Assembly (NCBI RefSeq): GCF_000447295.1
Contig: NZ_KE650771.1
Span: 3,359,964 to 3,423,963 of the forward strand
Reading direction: 5' to 3'
From: Fischerella sp. PCC 9431
GTDB taxonomy: Bacteria; Cyanobacteriota; Cyanobacteriia; Cyanobacteriales; Nostocaceae
DNA length: 64,000 bases
Shown here: piece by piece, positions 54,879 to 64,000 of the stretch
Layout of the letters: each line of letters starts with the position of its first letter
Numbering within the stretch: position 1 is the stretch's first letter
Position numbers and translations under genes: made by a program
The notes under the pieces: model-generated
Database searches by the model: none
What the model was told of the DNA's origin: nothing
Seen by the model: the letters and a program-made list of their open reading frames with translations, nothing else

Positions 54879-55520
54879 TTAAAATGCAATCGTCTTAAAA
54901 ATAATCACAAAATCAAGGACGAAGAAAAGCAATCTATTTTTGATAATCTTGTACTGGGTAATTTCAGCAGCATGTAGCAGACTGTGTAAATCTGGAAGAG
55001 ATAACAAGTGCATATAATCTCCAGATGCCCATGCGTTACCACTAAAGTTTAGATAGCGATCAAAGACTTTTTTGGGCAGAAAATGTAATAGTGGTGTACG
55101 GGTATGGACTTCGATAGGAAAATATCTGTTTGGTGTCGTAATGAATGCTACTTTTGCGACTCTTTTGATCTCTTTTAAAAACAGAATTTGTCTTTCCTGA
55201 TTACCAACGTGTTCCAACACAGCATTTGACCAACAAACATCAAAAGATTGGTCTGGAAACGGAAATATCTTGCCGTCGTAAACAATAGTTTTTATATGCG
55301 GATACCGAGCGGTAAACTCTTGAGATTCATCAGTACTAAGAGCAGTAATTTGATCTGAATAAGGATAATTTTTCTCCAAAAAATTATCTGTCTGACTAAA
55401 TTCTTTATCTGTAAAACCGCAATCCAAAATGGTAGTTTCAGCAGTGGGTTGAATCGCATTTAAAAATAACTGCCATTTGCGTCTGCGATTCCATCCAGAG
55501 ATTTTGTAGGCAAGGGACAT
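54879..55520 (-). CDS. SAM-dependent methyltransferase of the polysaccharide locus
   Basis: 213 aa from the ATG at 55520, chosen because AGGAG lies about 12 bases upstream and it clears the previous stop (55535); a longer frame from 55601 would overlap the ligase gene by 67 bases. ILDCGFTDKEFSQ is a degenerate motif I, DGKIFPFPDQSFDVCWSNAV with EHVGNQ is the Methyltransf_11 motif, and FITTPNRYFPIEVHTRTP follows. It may methylate a sugar or the chain end, the mark that Wzt-type exporters can recognise; that is inference. Confidence 0.8.
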   Translation of the reverse strand: MSLAYKISGWNRRRKWQLFLNAIQPTAETTILDCGFTDKEFSQTDNFLEKNYPYSDQITALSTDESQEFTARYPHIKTIVYDGKIFPFPDQSFDVCWSNAVLEHVGNQERQILFLKEIKRVAKVAFITTPNRYFPIEVHTRTPLLHFLPKKVFDRYLNFSGNAWASGDYMHLLSLPDLHSLLHAAEITQYKIIKNRLLFFVLDFVIIFKTIAF

Positions 55521-55534
55521 ATCATCTATATCTC

Positions 55535-56932
55535 CTATCGAGGATAATGAGATTGCTGTAGATCGTTCCAATTCCAGCCAGCGATCGCAAACGTAGTCCA
55601 CCAGTAGAAGTAAAAAGCAGTACCACTCCAGATATTATCTGTAAGCATTCCTACGGTAGTGGCGAGCAAGACAGCTAACAAGCTCCAGCACAAATCGCGT
55701 TGAGCGCTGTGACGAGGTGCGCTCCAAAATAGTTTGAGCAGATGTAGACCCTGAATGCCGAGAAAGGTAACAAAAGTTACTAGACCTACTATTCCCCCTT
55801 CTACTAAAGCTCGCACATAATCATTGTGAGCAGGAACAGGATAAGGACTTAAACTGTAGTAGTTAGGAAATCCGTTACTTGTTCCGAGACCGTAACCTAA
55901 GAGCGGTGAATTCTGCCAAGATTGCAATAAATAATGCCATTGGGAAATCCGCCAGTTGAAACTGTTGAAGTCCGAATTTGATAATACAATTGCTCGCGAT
56001 ATGTCTATGTCTGAGTTCAGTAACGGTGTTTGCATAATCTGATTAAAACGTTCATGTCCGTAGTCTGTGCTAAAAAACAAGGCTGCTAATACAACAATGA
56101 CTGTGACTCCAGCGATCGCATTGGACAGTTTTAACTGAGGTAAAATTGAGGTCAAAAGAAACGTCGCAAGCATCACCAAACCAAATACAGCACCAGTAGC
56201 TACATAGAGATTGGCAAGTAGACCTAGTAAAAGTATCCAATACCAGCGCTGTTTTGCTGAACGCAACTTCCAGCAAGTTAGAGCGATAAACAGTAGCAGG
56301 TAAAGTACAAAATTATTGGCGTGAGCAAACGTACCATGAATTCGCACTCCATCTGTATGAGACAGTTGCTGCATAAGTCCCAAGATCACTGGTGGGATGA
56401 GTGAAATAAATAGCAGGGAAATAATCTTCTCAGGATGTAGTCGCTCTCGAAGTTGCATGACAAGCAGATACACCATTAACCAAGAAAATAGACGCGTCCA
56501 TTCACGGATGTTATCTAGAAATGTAAAAGCACCTAATCCCAATCCTCCTAAAATGCATAGTATTGGCCAGATACCTTGCAGCATCACCCATCCAGCAAAA
56601 AACCACCAAAACCAATCAGTTTGTATAGGTTGGTGTGTCAATAACTTTATCGTCAGATATAGCAAAGTCAGGACATCTAAAGCGATCGCAAATGCAGCAG
56701 GTATTTGTTGAGCAGAGAAAACATCAAGAGAACTACGCAGAATCAATAAACCTAGTACTGCTTGCTCAAACCTGGTAAAGAATAAGATGACTACAGGAAT
56801 TGCCACTAGAGTTAAAGACAGGTAAAGAGGTTTAGCACCTGCGAGAAATCCTGCTACTATACCAACTCCTACACCTACCAACCCAATCAACAGTGGTAAA
56901 ACAGAAGAATGTCTACCTTGATTAGTCAACAT
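55535..56932 (-). CDS. O-antigen ligase/polymerase family membrane protein (Wzy_C)
   Basis: 465 aa with about 11 hydrophobic helices. The large periplasmic loop has the Wzy_C motif: GYGLGTSNGFPN and PVPAHNDYVRALVEGGIVGL, with the conserved His. Members either polymerise repeat units (Wzy) or ligate polymers to an acceptor (WaaL); in a locus with a Wzc-like kinase, Wzy is plausible, but the ABC exporter argues for a ligase. It is 26 bases downstream of the tyrosine kinase gene. Confidence 0.88.
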   Translation of the reverse strand: MLTNQGRHSSVLPLLIGLVGVGVGIVAGFLAGAKPLYLSLTLVAIPVVILFFTRFEQAVLGLLILRSSLDVFSAQQIPAAFAIALDVLTLLYLTIKLLTHQPIQTDWFWWFFAGWVMLQGIWPILCILGGLGLGAFTFLDNIREWTRLFSWLMVYLLVMQLRERLHPEKIISLLFISLIPPVILGLMQQLSHTDGVRIHGTFAHANNFVLYLLLFIALTCWKLRSAKQRWYWILLLGLLANLYVATGAVFGLVMLATFLLTSILPQLKLSNAIAGVTVIVVLAALFFSTDYGHERFNQIMQTPLLNSDIDISRAIVLSNSDFNSFNWRISQWHYLLQSWQNSPLLGYGLGTSNGFPNYYSLSPYPVPAHNDYVRALVEGGIVGLVTFVTFLGIQGLHLLKLFWSAPRHSAQRDLCWSLLAVLLATTVGMLTDNIWSGTAFYFYWWTTFAIAGWNWNDLQQSHYPR

Positions 56933-56958
56933 AATTAGCTAGTTTTTATTTAGCAACT

Positions 56959-59103
56959 TTAGGCGGAACTACCCTCGCTCAAACCTCTGGATAATAGGGA
57001 TCTATAATCATTAACGGGATAGCGGTAATATCGTTCAGTCTGCTGTGTAATTCCATTGACAACTACTCCCATGACTGGTATTTGATTGTGTGTTAATTCT
57101 GATACTGCTCTTTGCAGAACTTCTTTAATTGTGAAATCGGGACGTGTAACTAACAAAATGCCATCACTTTGCCGCCCTAATGTCTGTGCGTCAGCACAAG
57201 CACTAAGAGGAGAAGTATCTATAATAACGCAATCATACCGTTGAGTTGCTTCTGTTATCAGAGACTTCATAGCCTCTGACTCTAGTAAATGTGAGGGACG
57301 TCCGTACAAATCACCACAACTCAACACAGAAAGGTTAGCAATATGAGTTCGTTGCACTGTTTCTTCTAGGGATCTTTCTGAATCAATCACATCTGTAATT
57401 CCTGGTTGAGGAACTAAGTTAAATAATGTATGCAGTACAGGACGGCGTAAATCTGCGTCAATCAGCAGTGTGCGTCGAGACAACATGGCAGAAATCACAG
57501 CCAGATGTGAAGCAACTACCGATTTGCCCTCCCCAGTGACAGTGCTACTAACAACAATTGATCGCAACGGCTCAGTACTACGAAACTCTAGGTTTTTAAA
57601 TAGGGTGCGGTATGGCTCAACCAAACCAACATGATCTAAAAATCGTCGAGATGGCTCAAGAGCGATCACATCAGCTGGTAGACGTGGTAGTACTCCCAAT
57701 AATGGTAACTTCAGTAATTCCTCAGCTTCGGAAGCATCCTTTAAAGTGTGATCCATAAACTCTAATAACAGGACAATACCTGTAGCTAAAGCTGTTCCAA
57801 ATACAGTCGCGATCGCCAATACGGCTTTCTTGTTGGGTAAGGAAGGTTCTTTTGGTGGTTGTGCAGCTTCAATAATTTGGATATTGCCAACCAGTTGGGC
57901 TTCAGCAATCCGTGCTTCTTCCAGTTTGCTTTGCAGTAACTTCAAAGATTCCACAGCTTCCTCCCGTTTGCGTGTGAGTGGAGTCAGCTGTTGCTGTTTA
58001 ATTGGCAATTGTGCTAGACGAGCTTGGAGGTTAGCACGATGAGCTTGCACAGATCTAAACCTCTTTTCAACCGCCAAGCGCTCTACATCATTAACAATCA
58101 GTTGAGAGGTCAAGTCTTGGCTGATTTGATCACCTGCTACAGAGCTAGAGGAAATAGATATATTTCCAGGTGATACACGAGCTAATCCTTGGAAGTACAA
58201 AGCACGTAAACCGTTTCGTTGTCCAAGCAGATTAATCACAGTGGGATGACTGTCTGTTAAAGACAAACGAGCTTGAACTAGCTTAGTTTCGATTTCTGCT
58301 AACTTAGTGCGTAAAGCCTTGAGTTCTTCATCTTGACCACCACGTACTGCTGCATAAGCTTGATTCAGAGCTTTGGTGTCGGTGACTTGTCGCAGTGAAA
58401 CTTCCTTGGAACGTAATTCTTGAAGTTGAGCGACAAGAGTATTCTCCTGCTCTTCCACAATCGCTAAACTATTCACCAAACTTTTGGTTTGTTCATCAAA
58501 GGAGACAATACCACTACTTTGTCTATATTTATTTTCCTTTTGTTCAGCCTCCTCTACCCGTTTGCGAGCATCAGGAACCTTTTTTTCTAAAAATTTGCGG
58601 ACATTAGCAGCTTCTTGACGGATAACTTGGGTGTTATCCTCAACCATTGCTTGGGAAACTGCATTGACGACTTTGGTTGCAAGTGTAGGGTCTTTGTTGA
58701 GATAACTCACCTCCAAAATATTAGTAGCGGGAACAATTTTGACTTTCAAGTTTTGACTTAATTGTCCAACTTTCAGTTCATTTTCAGGTGAACTAAATCC
58801 AGACTCAGCAGCAACCTTAGTTAGCGCTTTTTGAAGAATTCGTTGCGACTTGATTAATTCTGCTTGATCAGCTAGAGGATTTGAACCACCAGGTGTAGCC
58901 GAACTAAGTTGGGTAAGGTCGCGTCCCAATTCCGAAACGCTTACCCTTTTTTGATCAAGTATTAATCGCGTCGATATTTCATACAGTCGTGGGGTAATTA
59001 GAAGGTAGATGATCGCTCCACCAATGACAGCCATAAATGTAGCTAAAGCAGGTAAAGCACGCCGCTTCAATATAAATAGTAAAGATGATAAGCCTTTTTC
59101 CAT
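56959..59103 (-). CDS. Polysaccharide co-polymerase / bacterial tyrosine autokinase (Wzc-like)
   Basis: 714 aa from the ATG at 59103 (MEKGLSSLLFILKRR); the longer frame to 59163 starts inside GGGGATT-type repeat sequence. The N-terminal Wzz domain has a helix near residue 17-40, then a long coiled coil (residues ~150-400, KKVPDARKRVEEAEQKENK). A second helix (AVLAIATVFGTALATGIVLL) leads to the kinase: Walker A SSTVTGEGKSVVA, A' LLIDADLRRP, B CVIIDTSPLS. The C-terminus has a Tyr cluster (TERYYRYPVNDYRS), the autophosphorylation site. It controls chain length and export. Confidence 0.93.
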   Translation of the reverse strand: MEKGLSSLLFILKRRALPALATFMAVIGGAIIYLLITPRLYEISTRLILDQKRVSVSELGRDLTQLSSATPGGSNPLADQAELIKSQRILQKALTKVAAESGFSSPENELKVGQLSQNLKVKIVPATNILEVSYLNKDPTLATKVVNAVSQAMVEDNTQVIRQEAANVRKFLEKKVPDARKRVEEAEQKENKYRQSSGIVSFDEQTKSLVNSLAIVEEQENTLVAQLQELRSKEVSLRQVTDTKALNQAYAAVRGGQDEELKALRTKLAEIETKLVQARLSLTDSHPTVINLLGQRNGLRALYFQGLARVSPGNISISSSSVAGDQISQDLTSQLIVNDVERLAVEKRFRSVQAHRANLQARLAQLPIKQQQLTPLTRKREEAVESLKLLQSKLEEARIAEAQLVGNIQIIEAAQPPKEPSLPNKKAVLAIATVFGTALATGIVLLLEFMDHTLKDASEAEELLKLPLLGVLPRLPADVIALEPSRRFLDHVGLVEPYRTLFKNLEFRSTEPLRSIVVSSTVTGEGKSVVASHLAVISAMLSRRTLLIDADLRRPVLHTLFNLVPQPGITDVIDSERSLEETVQRTHIANLSVLSCGDLYGRPSHLLESEAMKSLITEATQRYDCVIIDTSPLSACADAQTLGRQSDGILLVTRPDFTIKEVLQRAVSELTHNQIPVMGVVVNGITQQTERYYRYPVNDYRSLLSRGLSEGSSA

Positions 59104-59166
59104 AATTTTTGGGGTCAGGGATTGGGGATGAGGAAGCAGAAGGGGGATGGGGAGAATGACCAATGA

Positions 59167-60339
59167 CTAATGACGAATGACCATTGATTCTGGACTATTG
59201 ACTACTAGTTCAGGGGAGTTCAAAAGAGTTGTATATAGTTTCAAGGTTTCTGAGGTAATGTGATCCCAACCGTAGTGAAGTTGTACATGTTTTTGTGCAT
59301 TCTCAGCCATTGCAGCCATTTGTCTTGGATGATCAATTGCCCAGTTTAAAGAACGAATACAAGAGTTGATATTTCCAGTTTCAAAAAGCATTCCCCGTCC
59401 TCCACAGATCAATTGCTGATGGGGTGCGATATTACTTGCCAATACAGGTATACCTTCTTGCATAGCTTCTAACATCGCCAGAGGAAGTCCCTCTACATCA
59501 GAAGGTAGGACAAATAACCCTGTACCTCGGACGATTTCCCACAAGCGAATACCCCTAAGCTCACCTGCAAATATGATGTTGGGATTATTTGCTATCTTTG
59601 CTAACAATTTTGCAGTAAAGGATTTTGTATCGCTGACACCTCCAGCGATAACTAGTTTCCATCCCTGTGGTTTCAAGATGTTGAAGGCTTCAATCAGTAA
59701 ATCGGGACGTTTTTCTGGTACTATTCTCCCCAAAAATAAAATATAGCGCCCTTTAGTAAGTCCTAGCTGGGTTGCATAGGTAAAATTTGGGTCTGACTCA
59801 CCATAGCTGGCTGGAGCATTAGGAATGTAGACTGTTTCCCGACCATAAGTTTGTAAAAAGTACGATTTGAGGGCATCAGATACGACAATGATTCCATCAG
59901 CAAAACGTACTGCTGCTTTCTCGCCCATCTGGATTAAGCGAGTAGAAAAATTACCCCACTTAGCACGTTGCCAATCTAATCCCTGACAGGTGACTACTAC
60001 TTTGGCACAGGTGGTAATTTTAGCTAAACCAGTAAATAGAGAGGGGCCAAGAGCGTGAAAATGAACAATATCGTATTTTTGACCAGTAGCAGCGATCGCA
60101 CTTAATGCTGAGGTCAGAAAAGCATCCACACCTTTGATATGCAAACCAGGTAATGAGATGACTCGAACTCCTTGAAAATCATGATGAACAAGCCAGGAAT
60201 CCTGGGTATAGGAACAGCGAGCAAATAAATCCACGGTGTTACCCTGTGCTGTCATCCGGGGATATATTTCTGCACAGTAATGTTCGATCCCACCCTGCTT
60301 AGGAGGTAGACCTTTTGCACCAATAACGGCAATCTTCAT
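59167..60339 (-). CDS. Glycosyltransferase family 4
   Basis: 390 aa. VIGAKGLPPKQGGIEHYCAE is the signature of the WcaI/RfaB-like subgroup that often adds the second sugar in exopolysaccharide synthesis. Donor domain: YILFLGRIVPEKRPDLLIEA and DVEGLPLAMLEAMQEGIP (E-x7-E). It precedes the kinase gene by 63 bases of low-complexity sequence. Confidence 0.9.
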   Translation of the reverse strand: MKIAVIGAKGLPPKQGGIEHYCAEIYPRMTAQGNTVDLFARCSYTQDSWLVHHDFQGVRVISLPGLHIKGVDAFLTSALSAIAATGQKYDIVHFHALGPSLFTGLAKITTCAKVVVTCQGLDWQRAKWGNFSTRLIQMGEKAAVRFADGIIVVSDALKSYFLQTYGRETVYIPNAPASYGESDPNFTYATQLGLTKGRYILFLGRIVPEKRPDLLIEAFNILKPQGWKLVIAGGVSDTKSFTAKLLAKIANNPNIIFAGELRGIRLWEIVRGTGLFVLPSDVEGLPLAMLEAMQEGIPVLASNIAPHQQLICGGRGMLFETGNINSCIRSLNWAIDHPRQMAAMAENAQKHVQLHYGWDHITSETLKLYTTLLNSPELVVNSPESMVIRH

Positions 60340-60397
60340 ACCAACATACCAATCAAATCAGTTGTGCTTATGCTCTAAAATCTCTTGAATATAAGAG

Positions 60398-61597
60398 TCA
60401 ATTTGATTCATTCCAGCGTTGCCACATTTGGCTGTAAACTTCGTTAATTACAGTGTGTGCAGCATAGGGCTTTGCAATTTGTGTACAAGACTCACTTGGA
60501 TAATCTTCTGGATGCAGCAATACTTTGTGTAAGGCATCTGCTAAACTCTTGGGAGTGCGTTCTTGACAAACAACTCCAGTCTTAGCACTCAGAATTTTTG
60601 GTGTTTCACCGCATCTGGTCGTAACAACAGGTGTTCCGCTAGCAAGTGCTTCCAGTGCTGCTAAGGGTAAACCTTCATATGCACTGCTGAGAACAAAGAT
60701 ATTGCTGATTCGATACAACTGTGCCATTTGTATTTGATCTACTGCACCAAGCATAGTTACTTGCTCAGATAAGCCTAATTGATCAATTTCTTCACGCACA
60801 ATCTTTGCTAACTCGCCATCACCTGCTAAGAGTAAATGAACATCGGTAATATTCAACGCCGCAAATGCATGTAGCAACAAAATCGGGTCTTTTTGTGGGT
60901 GCAATCTGCCAGCAAACAGTACAAAACGTGTATCTTCTGCTAACCCCAGATGAGATGCTAGTTTGGATCTTGATGCTTCCCGTTCTTCCTTCGTTAATGG
61001 GTAGAATATTTCATTGTCAAATGAATTTTTGATGTAAGTAACACGTTCTGCTATTTTTGGGTAGCGTTGTCGGTACAGTTCTGCTGTATCAGTGTTACAT
61101 GAAAGAATTTGGTTGAACTGTCCAAGTAATATTTTTTCCAAGGCGAAATAAGCTACGGGAAATCTTCGCCACAGAATCGCCTTTTTGTCACCCGCAGCCT
61201 GCATCTGTGTCCGAATATCATTATGAACAAACAGAGTTTTCTCCCCATACCAATTCAGGGCTGCTAAGGTTGGTTCTAAGCGATGAAAATGCATGAAATC
61301 TGAAGCAAAGCAATGCCCTAAAAGAGCAGTTGTATACTTCAATGTGGTAGGTATCAAACTTCTAATATTGTCATTTTGCAGAGTAAATAAAGGTAGGAAA
61401 CTAATTACCCTACCAGCTAATTCTGCTTCTTGCCAATTAGCTACAGTTTGCTGGCGATCGCATCCTGTTCCTACTAAGCGCACCTCAAATTCACTGGGAG
61501 CATATTTAATAAAGTTCTTGATCAGTGTCTGAATTCCACCAATCGTGGAATTCCAAGGATTAAATTGATAAAAAATAGTGAGAACAGGTTTACGCAT
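60398..61597 (-). CDS. Glycosyltransferase family 4, first gene of the polysaccharide run
   Basis: 399 aa from the ATG at 61597 (MRKPVLTIFYQFNPW), preferred over 61615 because GCAGGG lies just upstream; both are possible. IGGIQTLIKNFIK is the acceptor-site loop; VLFAGRLHPQKDPILLLHAF and AYEGLPLAALEALASGTP (E-x7-E) mark the donor domain. Being first on the strand, it should follow the promoter of the cluster, in the large AT-rich spacer. Confidence 0.9.
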   Translation of the reverse strand: MRKPVLTIFYQFNPWNSTIGGIQTLIKNFIKYAPSEFEVRLVGTGCDRQQTVANWQEAELAGRVISFLPLFTLQNDNIRSLIPTTLKYTTALLGHCFASDFMHFHRLEPTLAALNWYGEKTLFVHNDIRTQMQAAGDKKAILWRRFPVAYFALEKILLGQFNQILSCNTDTAELYRQRYPKIAERVTYIKNSFDNEIFYPLTKEEREASRSKLASHLGLAEDTRFVLFAGRLHPQKDPILLLHAFAALNITDVHLLLAGDGELAKIVREEIDQLGLSEQVTMLGAVDQIQMAQLYRISNIFVLSSAYEGLPLAALEALASGTPVVTTRCGETPKILSAKTGVVCQERTPKSLADALHKVLLHPEDYPSESCTQIAKPYAAHTVINEVYSQMWQRWNESN

Positions 61598-62649
61598 GAG
61601 ATGCACCCTGCACATTTACTGTGCAATGAATTAGGTGTTTTTATTCCTAAAAATCTTCAAGAAATCTTAGCTACTCGCATCAAAAAACTTTGGGTTTTAG
61701 AATTCGTCATGACACTTCGACAAGCTCAGTGTGAGACGCTCTGTCGAACGATTTTGTGTTGGTGAAATATAGGTAACAAACCTACGTCACCACATTTATT
61801 TTCTTTCCAATTCTGGAATATGAGGGCTTGTACCCTGCTCGGAATTATCAGTTAGTTCTGTATTTTTAATCTAAAGACATTGATGATTTTTGAATTCCTC
61901 CGCTAGTAGTATTGCGTGTTCAATTTATTTTTTAAAACTGTTTATAAAGTACCTACGCATAGCCATAAAACTAGATTGCTCTCTGATATACAGTGAGCAA
62001 GCTTTTTAATTCATAAAACACGCAAACCAAAAATTTATTATTTTTTCATCAATGCTTTATTACACCTTTAATTAAAAATCGTAGTCTTTTTGAAGGTGAA
62101 TTTCACTGAGTTCTACAAACCTTTACAAAATCTTTATTTTAAATCGAAAATAAAATTCTTTACTGCAAAAAAGTATTGCAAACAACTAATTTTTAGTTAA
62201 AAAAATTACAGTTATCAAAAATCCTTATACCCAGAATATAAAGTTTTAATGAAGCTTTGAAATCAAAAATTTTAAGGATTTGGAAATTAAATGATATATC
62301 AATTAACAACTAAATATCATTTAATTGCATGTTTTGATATAAATATTAGTAACTATAAGTAATACATAAATAAAAGCTTTTAGAGTATCAAAAATCAAAA
62401 AAATGATGAAATTTTGTGGTTCTGCTGCACAAAGATTAATAAGCATCCAGTCAAGCTGTTGCACCATTGTTTTATATTCATTGTCGTTACTTTATATAGC
62501 TGATACCTTGGTTTGTGGAGACAAATAAAGAAGTGGGTAGTCCTCCATCACACCCACCTACTTACCCTTCTGCGCCATACTGGAGCTTTGTGTATTCCTC
62601 ACTTAGCTCCTTTTCTATATTTTGGAACTCAGCTGGGTGGTCAGTGGTT
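61598..62649. other. 1-kb AT-rich intergenic region upstream of the polysaccharide cluster
   Basis: No gene is supported in these ~1050 bases. A dispersed hairpin-type motif (CACTTCGACAAGCTCAGTG, 61711-61729) lies near the left end. The rest is strongly AT-rich with poly-A/T runs. On the minus strand it is the leader of the long glycosyltransferase run, so the main promoter and possibly long-leader regulation should be here, but no -35/-10 pair stood out. Confidence 0.55.
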
Positions 62650-63432
62650 TTATTGTAATATTTCTACCGAATCACCAATTTTGAAATTACTTTTTCCTAC
62701 CAAAGGTGATAATTGGGTATTGACACTTAACCTGTAAAAGTGATTAAAACGAGACGAAGCAACCCAAGCAGGTAATGTTTGCTGGCGCTTTGCTATAAAT
62801 ACTTTTTGAAAGTTTGTATAAACTTTTCCACTCAAAGAATCACGTGTTGGTACTACACAGCGTTGACAGGGATTTATACCTAACAGGTTTATATCTCCGA
62901 CTCGAAAAGGAACAAAATCATCTTGTTCGCCAAATAATCTATCTTCCCAAAATGCTGTTACACCGTCGATTTCGATATTGGCACGTATACGACGGCGCAT
63001 TTCATCTACACTTACACCAGCAAACCAAGAAGCCACTTCTGTTAAGGTTGCTTTACTAATAACTGTTGGGCCTGGTGAGACAGTATCATCAGGAAAACCC
63101 ATGAGAAGATTTTGTTTGAGTTTAACAGCAAATCCAAAAAATTTACTTAACCAATCTTCTAGCATTGGCCGTTCCTGATCCAGATGAAAAACTTGTTGTA
63201 AGTTATTCTCTGAATTTTTTAACAATACAGTTCTATGTTCTAAATTATATTGCGATCGCAACAAATGAACTTTGGCATGACGCTTACCATTGACAAACTT
63301 ATCGTGTTCGTCAACAATCACAAACTCACGATCATACTGTATTGCACCACTAGATAAGACTCTTGCTGTCTCTACTTCAACACCATCTAGGGATTTAATC
63401 GGGTAGATTAAAATCTTAGCAACGTATGCCAT
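62650..63432 (-). CDS. MOSC-domain protein
   Basis: 260 aa. The N-terminal MOSC_N beta barrel begins AKILIYPIKSLDGVEVETA and has RDFVIVDE-like DREFVIVDEHDKFV; the MOSC domain follows with INPCQRCVVPTRDSLSGK, whose Cys is the conserved sulfur-carrier residue (as in YcbX, mARC and the C-terminus of MoCo sulfurase). These proteins bind molybdenum cofactor and reduce N-hydroxylated compounds or carry sulfur. A single gene unit, same strand as signal peptidase I. Confidence 0.9.
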   Translation of the reverse strand: MAYVAKILIYPIKSLDGVEVETARVLSSGAIQYDREFVIVDEHDKFVNGKRHAKVHLLRSQYNLEHRTVLLKNSENNLQQVFHLDQERPMLEDWLSKFFGFAVKLKQNLLMGFPDDTVSPGPTVISKATLTEVASWFAGVSVDEMRRRIRANIEIDGVTAFWEDRLFGEQDDFVPFRVGDINLLGINPCQRCVVPTRDSLSGKVYTNFQKVFIAKRQQTLPAWVASSRFNHFYRLSVNTQLSPLVGKSNFKIGDSVEILQ

Positions 63433-63614
63433 GAGTTTTTAGTGATTGTTGGTCAATCGTCAATGGGGATTGGGGATTTAAGATCGGGGAAGGTGGGGTC
63501 CCCTTTGGGGATAAGGGGAAAGGGAATTGGGAATCAGGGATTAGTTTTTGTCCGTGTCCAGTGCATTTTTCTGCTCCCTGCTTCCTTGTACCCCTTCCCT
63601 TGTCCCTAATCCCC
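63433..63614. repeat. Low-complexity G-rich spacer
   Basis: This contains imperfect GGGGATT heptamers and related purine-rich strings (GGGGATTGGGGATTT, GGGGATAAGGGGAAAG), then pyrimidine-rich CTTCC/CCCTT strings on the right. STRR remnants; no gene. Confidence 0.6.
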
Positions 63615-64000
63615 TTACGGATACAATGGTGACTTATCAATACCACCGACGTGATCTAGAGGCCAAAAACGAACTACAGCACGACCAATAATATTCTCTC
63701 TAGGAACAACACCCCAGCAACGACTATCATAACTGCTGTTACGGTTGTCACCTAAGACTAAATAGGAATTGGGAGGTATGGTTACAGGTTTAGCTAAAAA
63801 AGGTGGTTGCGGTCCTGAAGTGCAAACATTGACTACCGTCTGCTGTGAAGGCGAAAGATATTTGTTTTCTGGAAGAGGTTGATTGTTGATAAATACTTTG
63901 CCGTTTTTCAGTGATACTGTTTCTCCTGGCAAACCAATAATACGCTTGATAAAAGCATCTTGATATTGTTCGTCCTGTAGCTCTTTAGTAGGTGAAAATA
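63615..64000 (-). CDS. lepB: Signal peptidase I, C-terminal part (truncated by window end)
   Basis: About 128 residues are visible; the gene continues beyond base 64000. [12 protein letters not shown] contains the catalytic Lys, and [14 protein letters not shown] is the conserved box E; WPLDHVGG is near the C-terminus. The catalytic Ser and the membrane anchor lie outside the window. It removes Sec (and Tat) signal peptides at the membrane. Confidence 0.93.
   Translation of the reverse strand, partial: FSPTKELQDEQYQDAFIKRIIGLPGETVSLKNGKVFINNQPLPENKYLSPSQQTVVNVCTSGPQPPFLAKPVTIPPNSYLVLGDNRNSSYDSRCWGVVPRENIIGRAVVRFWPLDHVGGIDKSPLYP

Noticed and set aside
62513-62737. 74-codon plus-strand frame near the MOSC gene
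   Set aside because: About 90 bases overlap the 3' end of the well-supported MOSC gene, and there is no family or ribosome-binding site.
1-64000. tRNA, rRNA and riboswitch genes
   Set aside because: Intergenic regions were read for T-loop signatures (GTTCGAATC-type) and known leader motifs; none was convincing. A covariance-model scan would be decisive.

Overview
This window comes from a filamentous, nitrogen-fixing (probably heterocyst-forming, Nostoc-like) cyanobacterium. The evidence is photosystem genes (psbA, psaB), a chlorophyll biosynthesis cyclase, a nif accessory cluster (nifP, nifV, nifZ, nifT), very frequent GCGATCGC (HIP1) octamers, and intergenic heptanucleotide tandem repeats of the (CCCCAAT)n type known from heterocystous cyanobacteria. 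I see no tRNA, rRNA or CRISPR array. The identification rests on gene content only.

Layout. 1-9.3 kb: the 3' end of a filamentous-haemagglutinin-like secreted protein, a TPR-CHAT (caspase-like) protein, and convergent to it a giant AAA/14xWD40/TPR protein. The spacers hold hairpin-rich repeats, a 21-bp tandem array and an insertion-sequence remnant. 9.9-14.2 kb: a minus-strand nif accessory cluster (nifP, two or three small proteins, nifV, nifZ, nifT, then a 2Fe-2S protein). 14.9-17.4 kb: a formylglycine-generating enzyme paired with a Cys-type Tat-exported sulfatase. 18-26.7 kb: housekeeping and signalling genes (methyltransferase, CNB-histidine kinase, aldo/keto reductase, two-subunit sodium:solute symporter, TPR protein, RNase D-like exonuclease), with a second 21-bp array. 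26.9-32 kb: an ArsR-type regulator convergent with a psbA whose residues A80, P144, L158 and A286 mark it as the low-oxygen D1' isoform, followed by a pentapeptide-repeat protein, AcsF and a rhodanese. 32-34.5 kb: a membrane-anchored beta-propeller protein.

35.4-61.6 kb is mostly an exopolysaccharide locus: two plus-strand GT4 genes, then a long minus-strand run of GT4/GT2 glycosyltransferases, a Wzc-like tyrosine autokinase, an O-antigen-ligase-like protein, a Wzm/Wzt ABC exporter, UDP-galactopyranose mutase and a GlfT2-like transferase. It looks able to make and export a polymer that contains galactofuranose. Between its two arms lies a minus-strand set of psaB without psaA (probably a psaB2 paralogue), an SDR, an alpha/beta hydrolase and an unrecognised 478-aa protein. 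The window ends with a MOSC protein and a partial signal peptidase I.

The most unusual signals are: (i) an intergenic hairpin element present twice, whose stems differ in sequence but keep pairing; (ii) two 21-bp palindrome-centred arrays 12 kb apart with the same flanking architecture; (iii) the D1' psbA next to a cysteine-bearing ArsR regulator, with acsF and a rhodanese nearby; (iv) the orphan psaB operon. I found no clearly new defence or mobile system.
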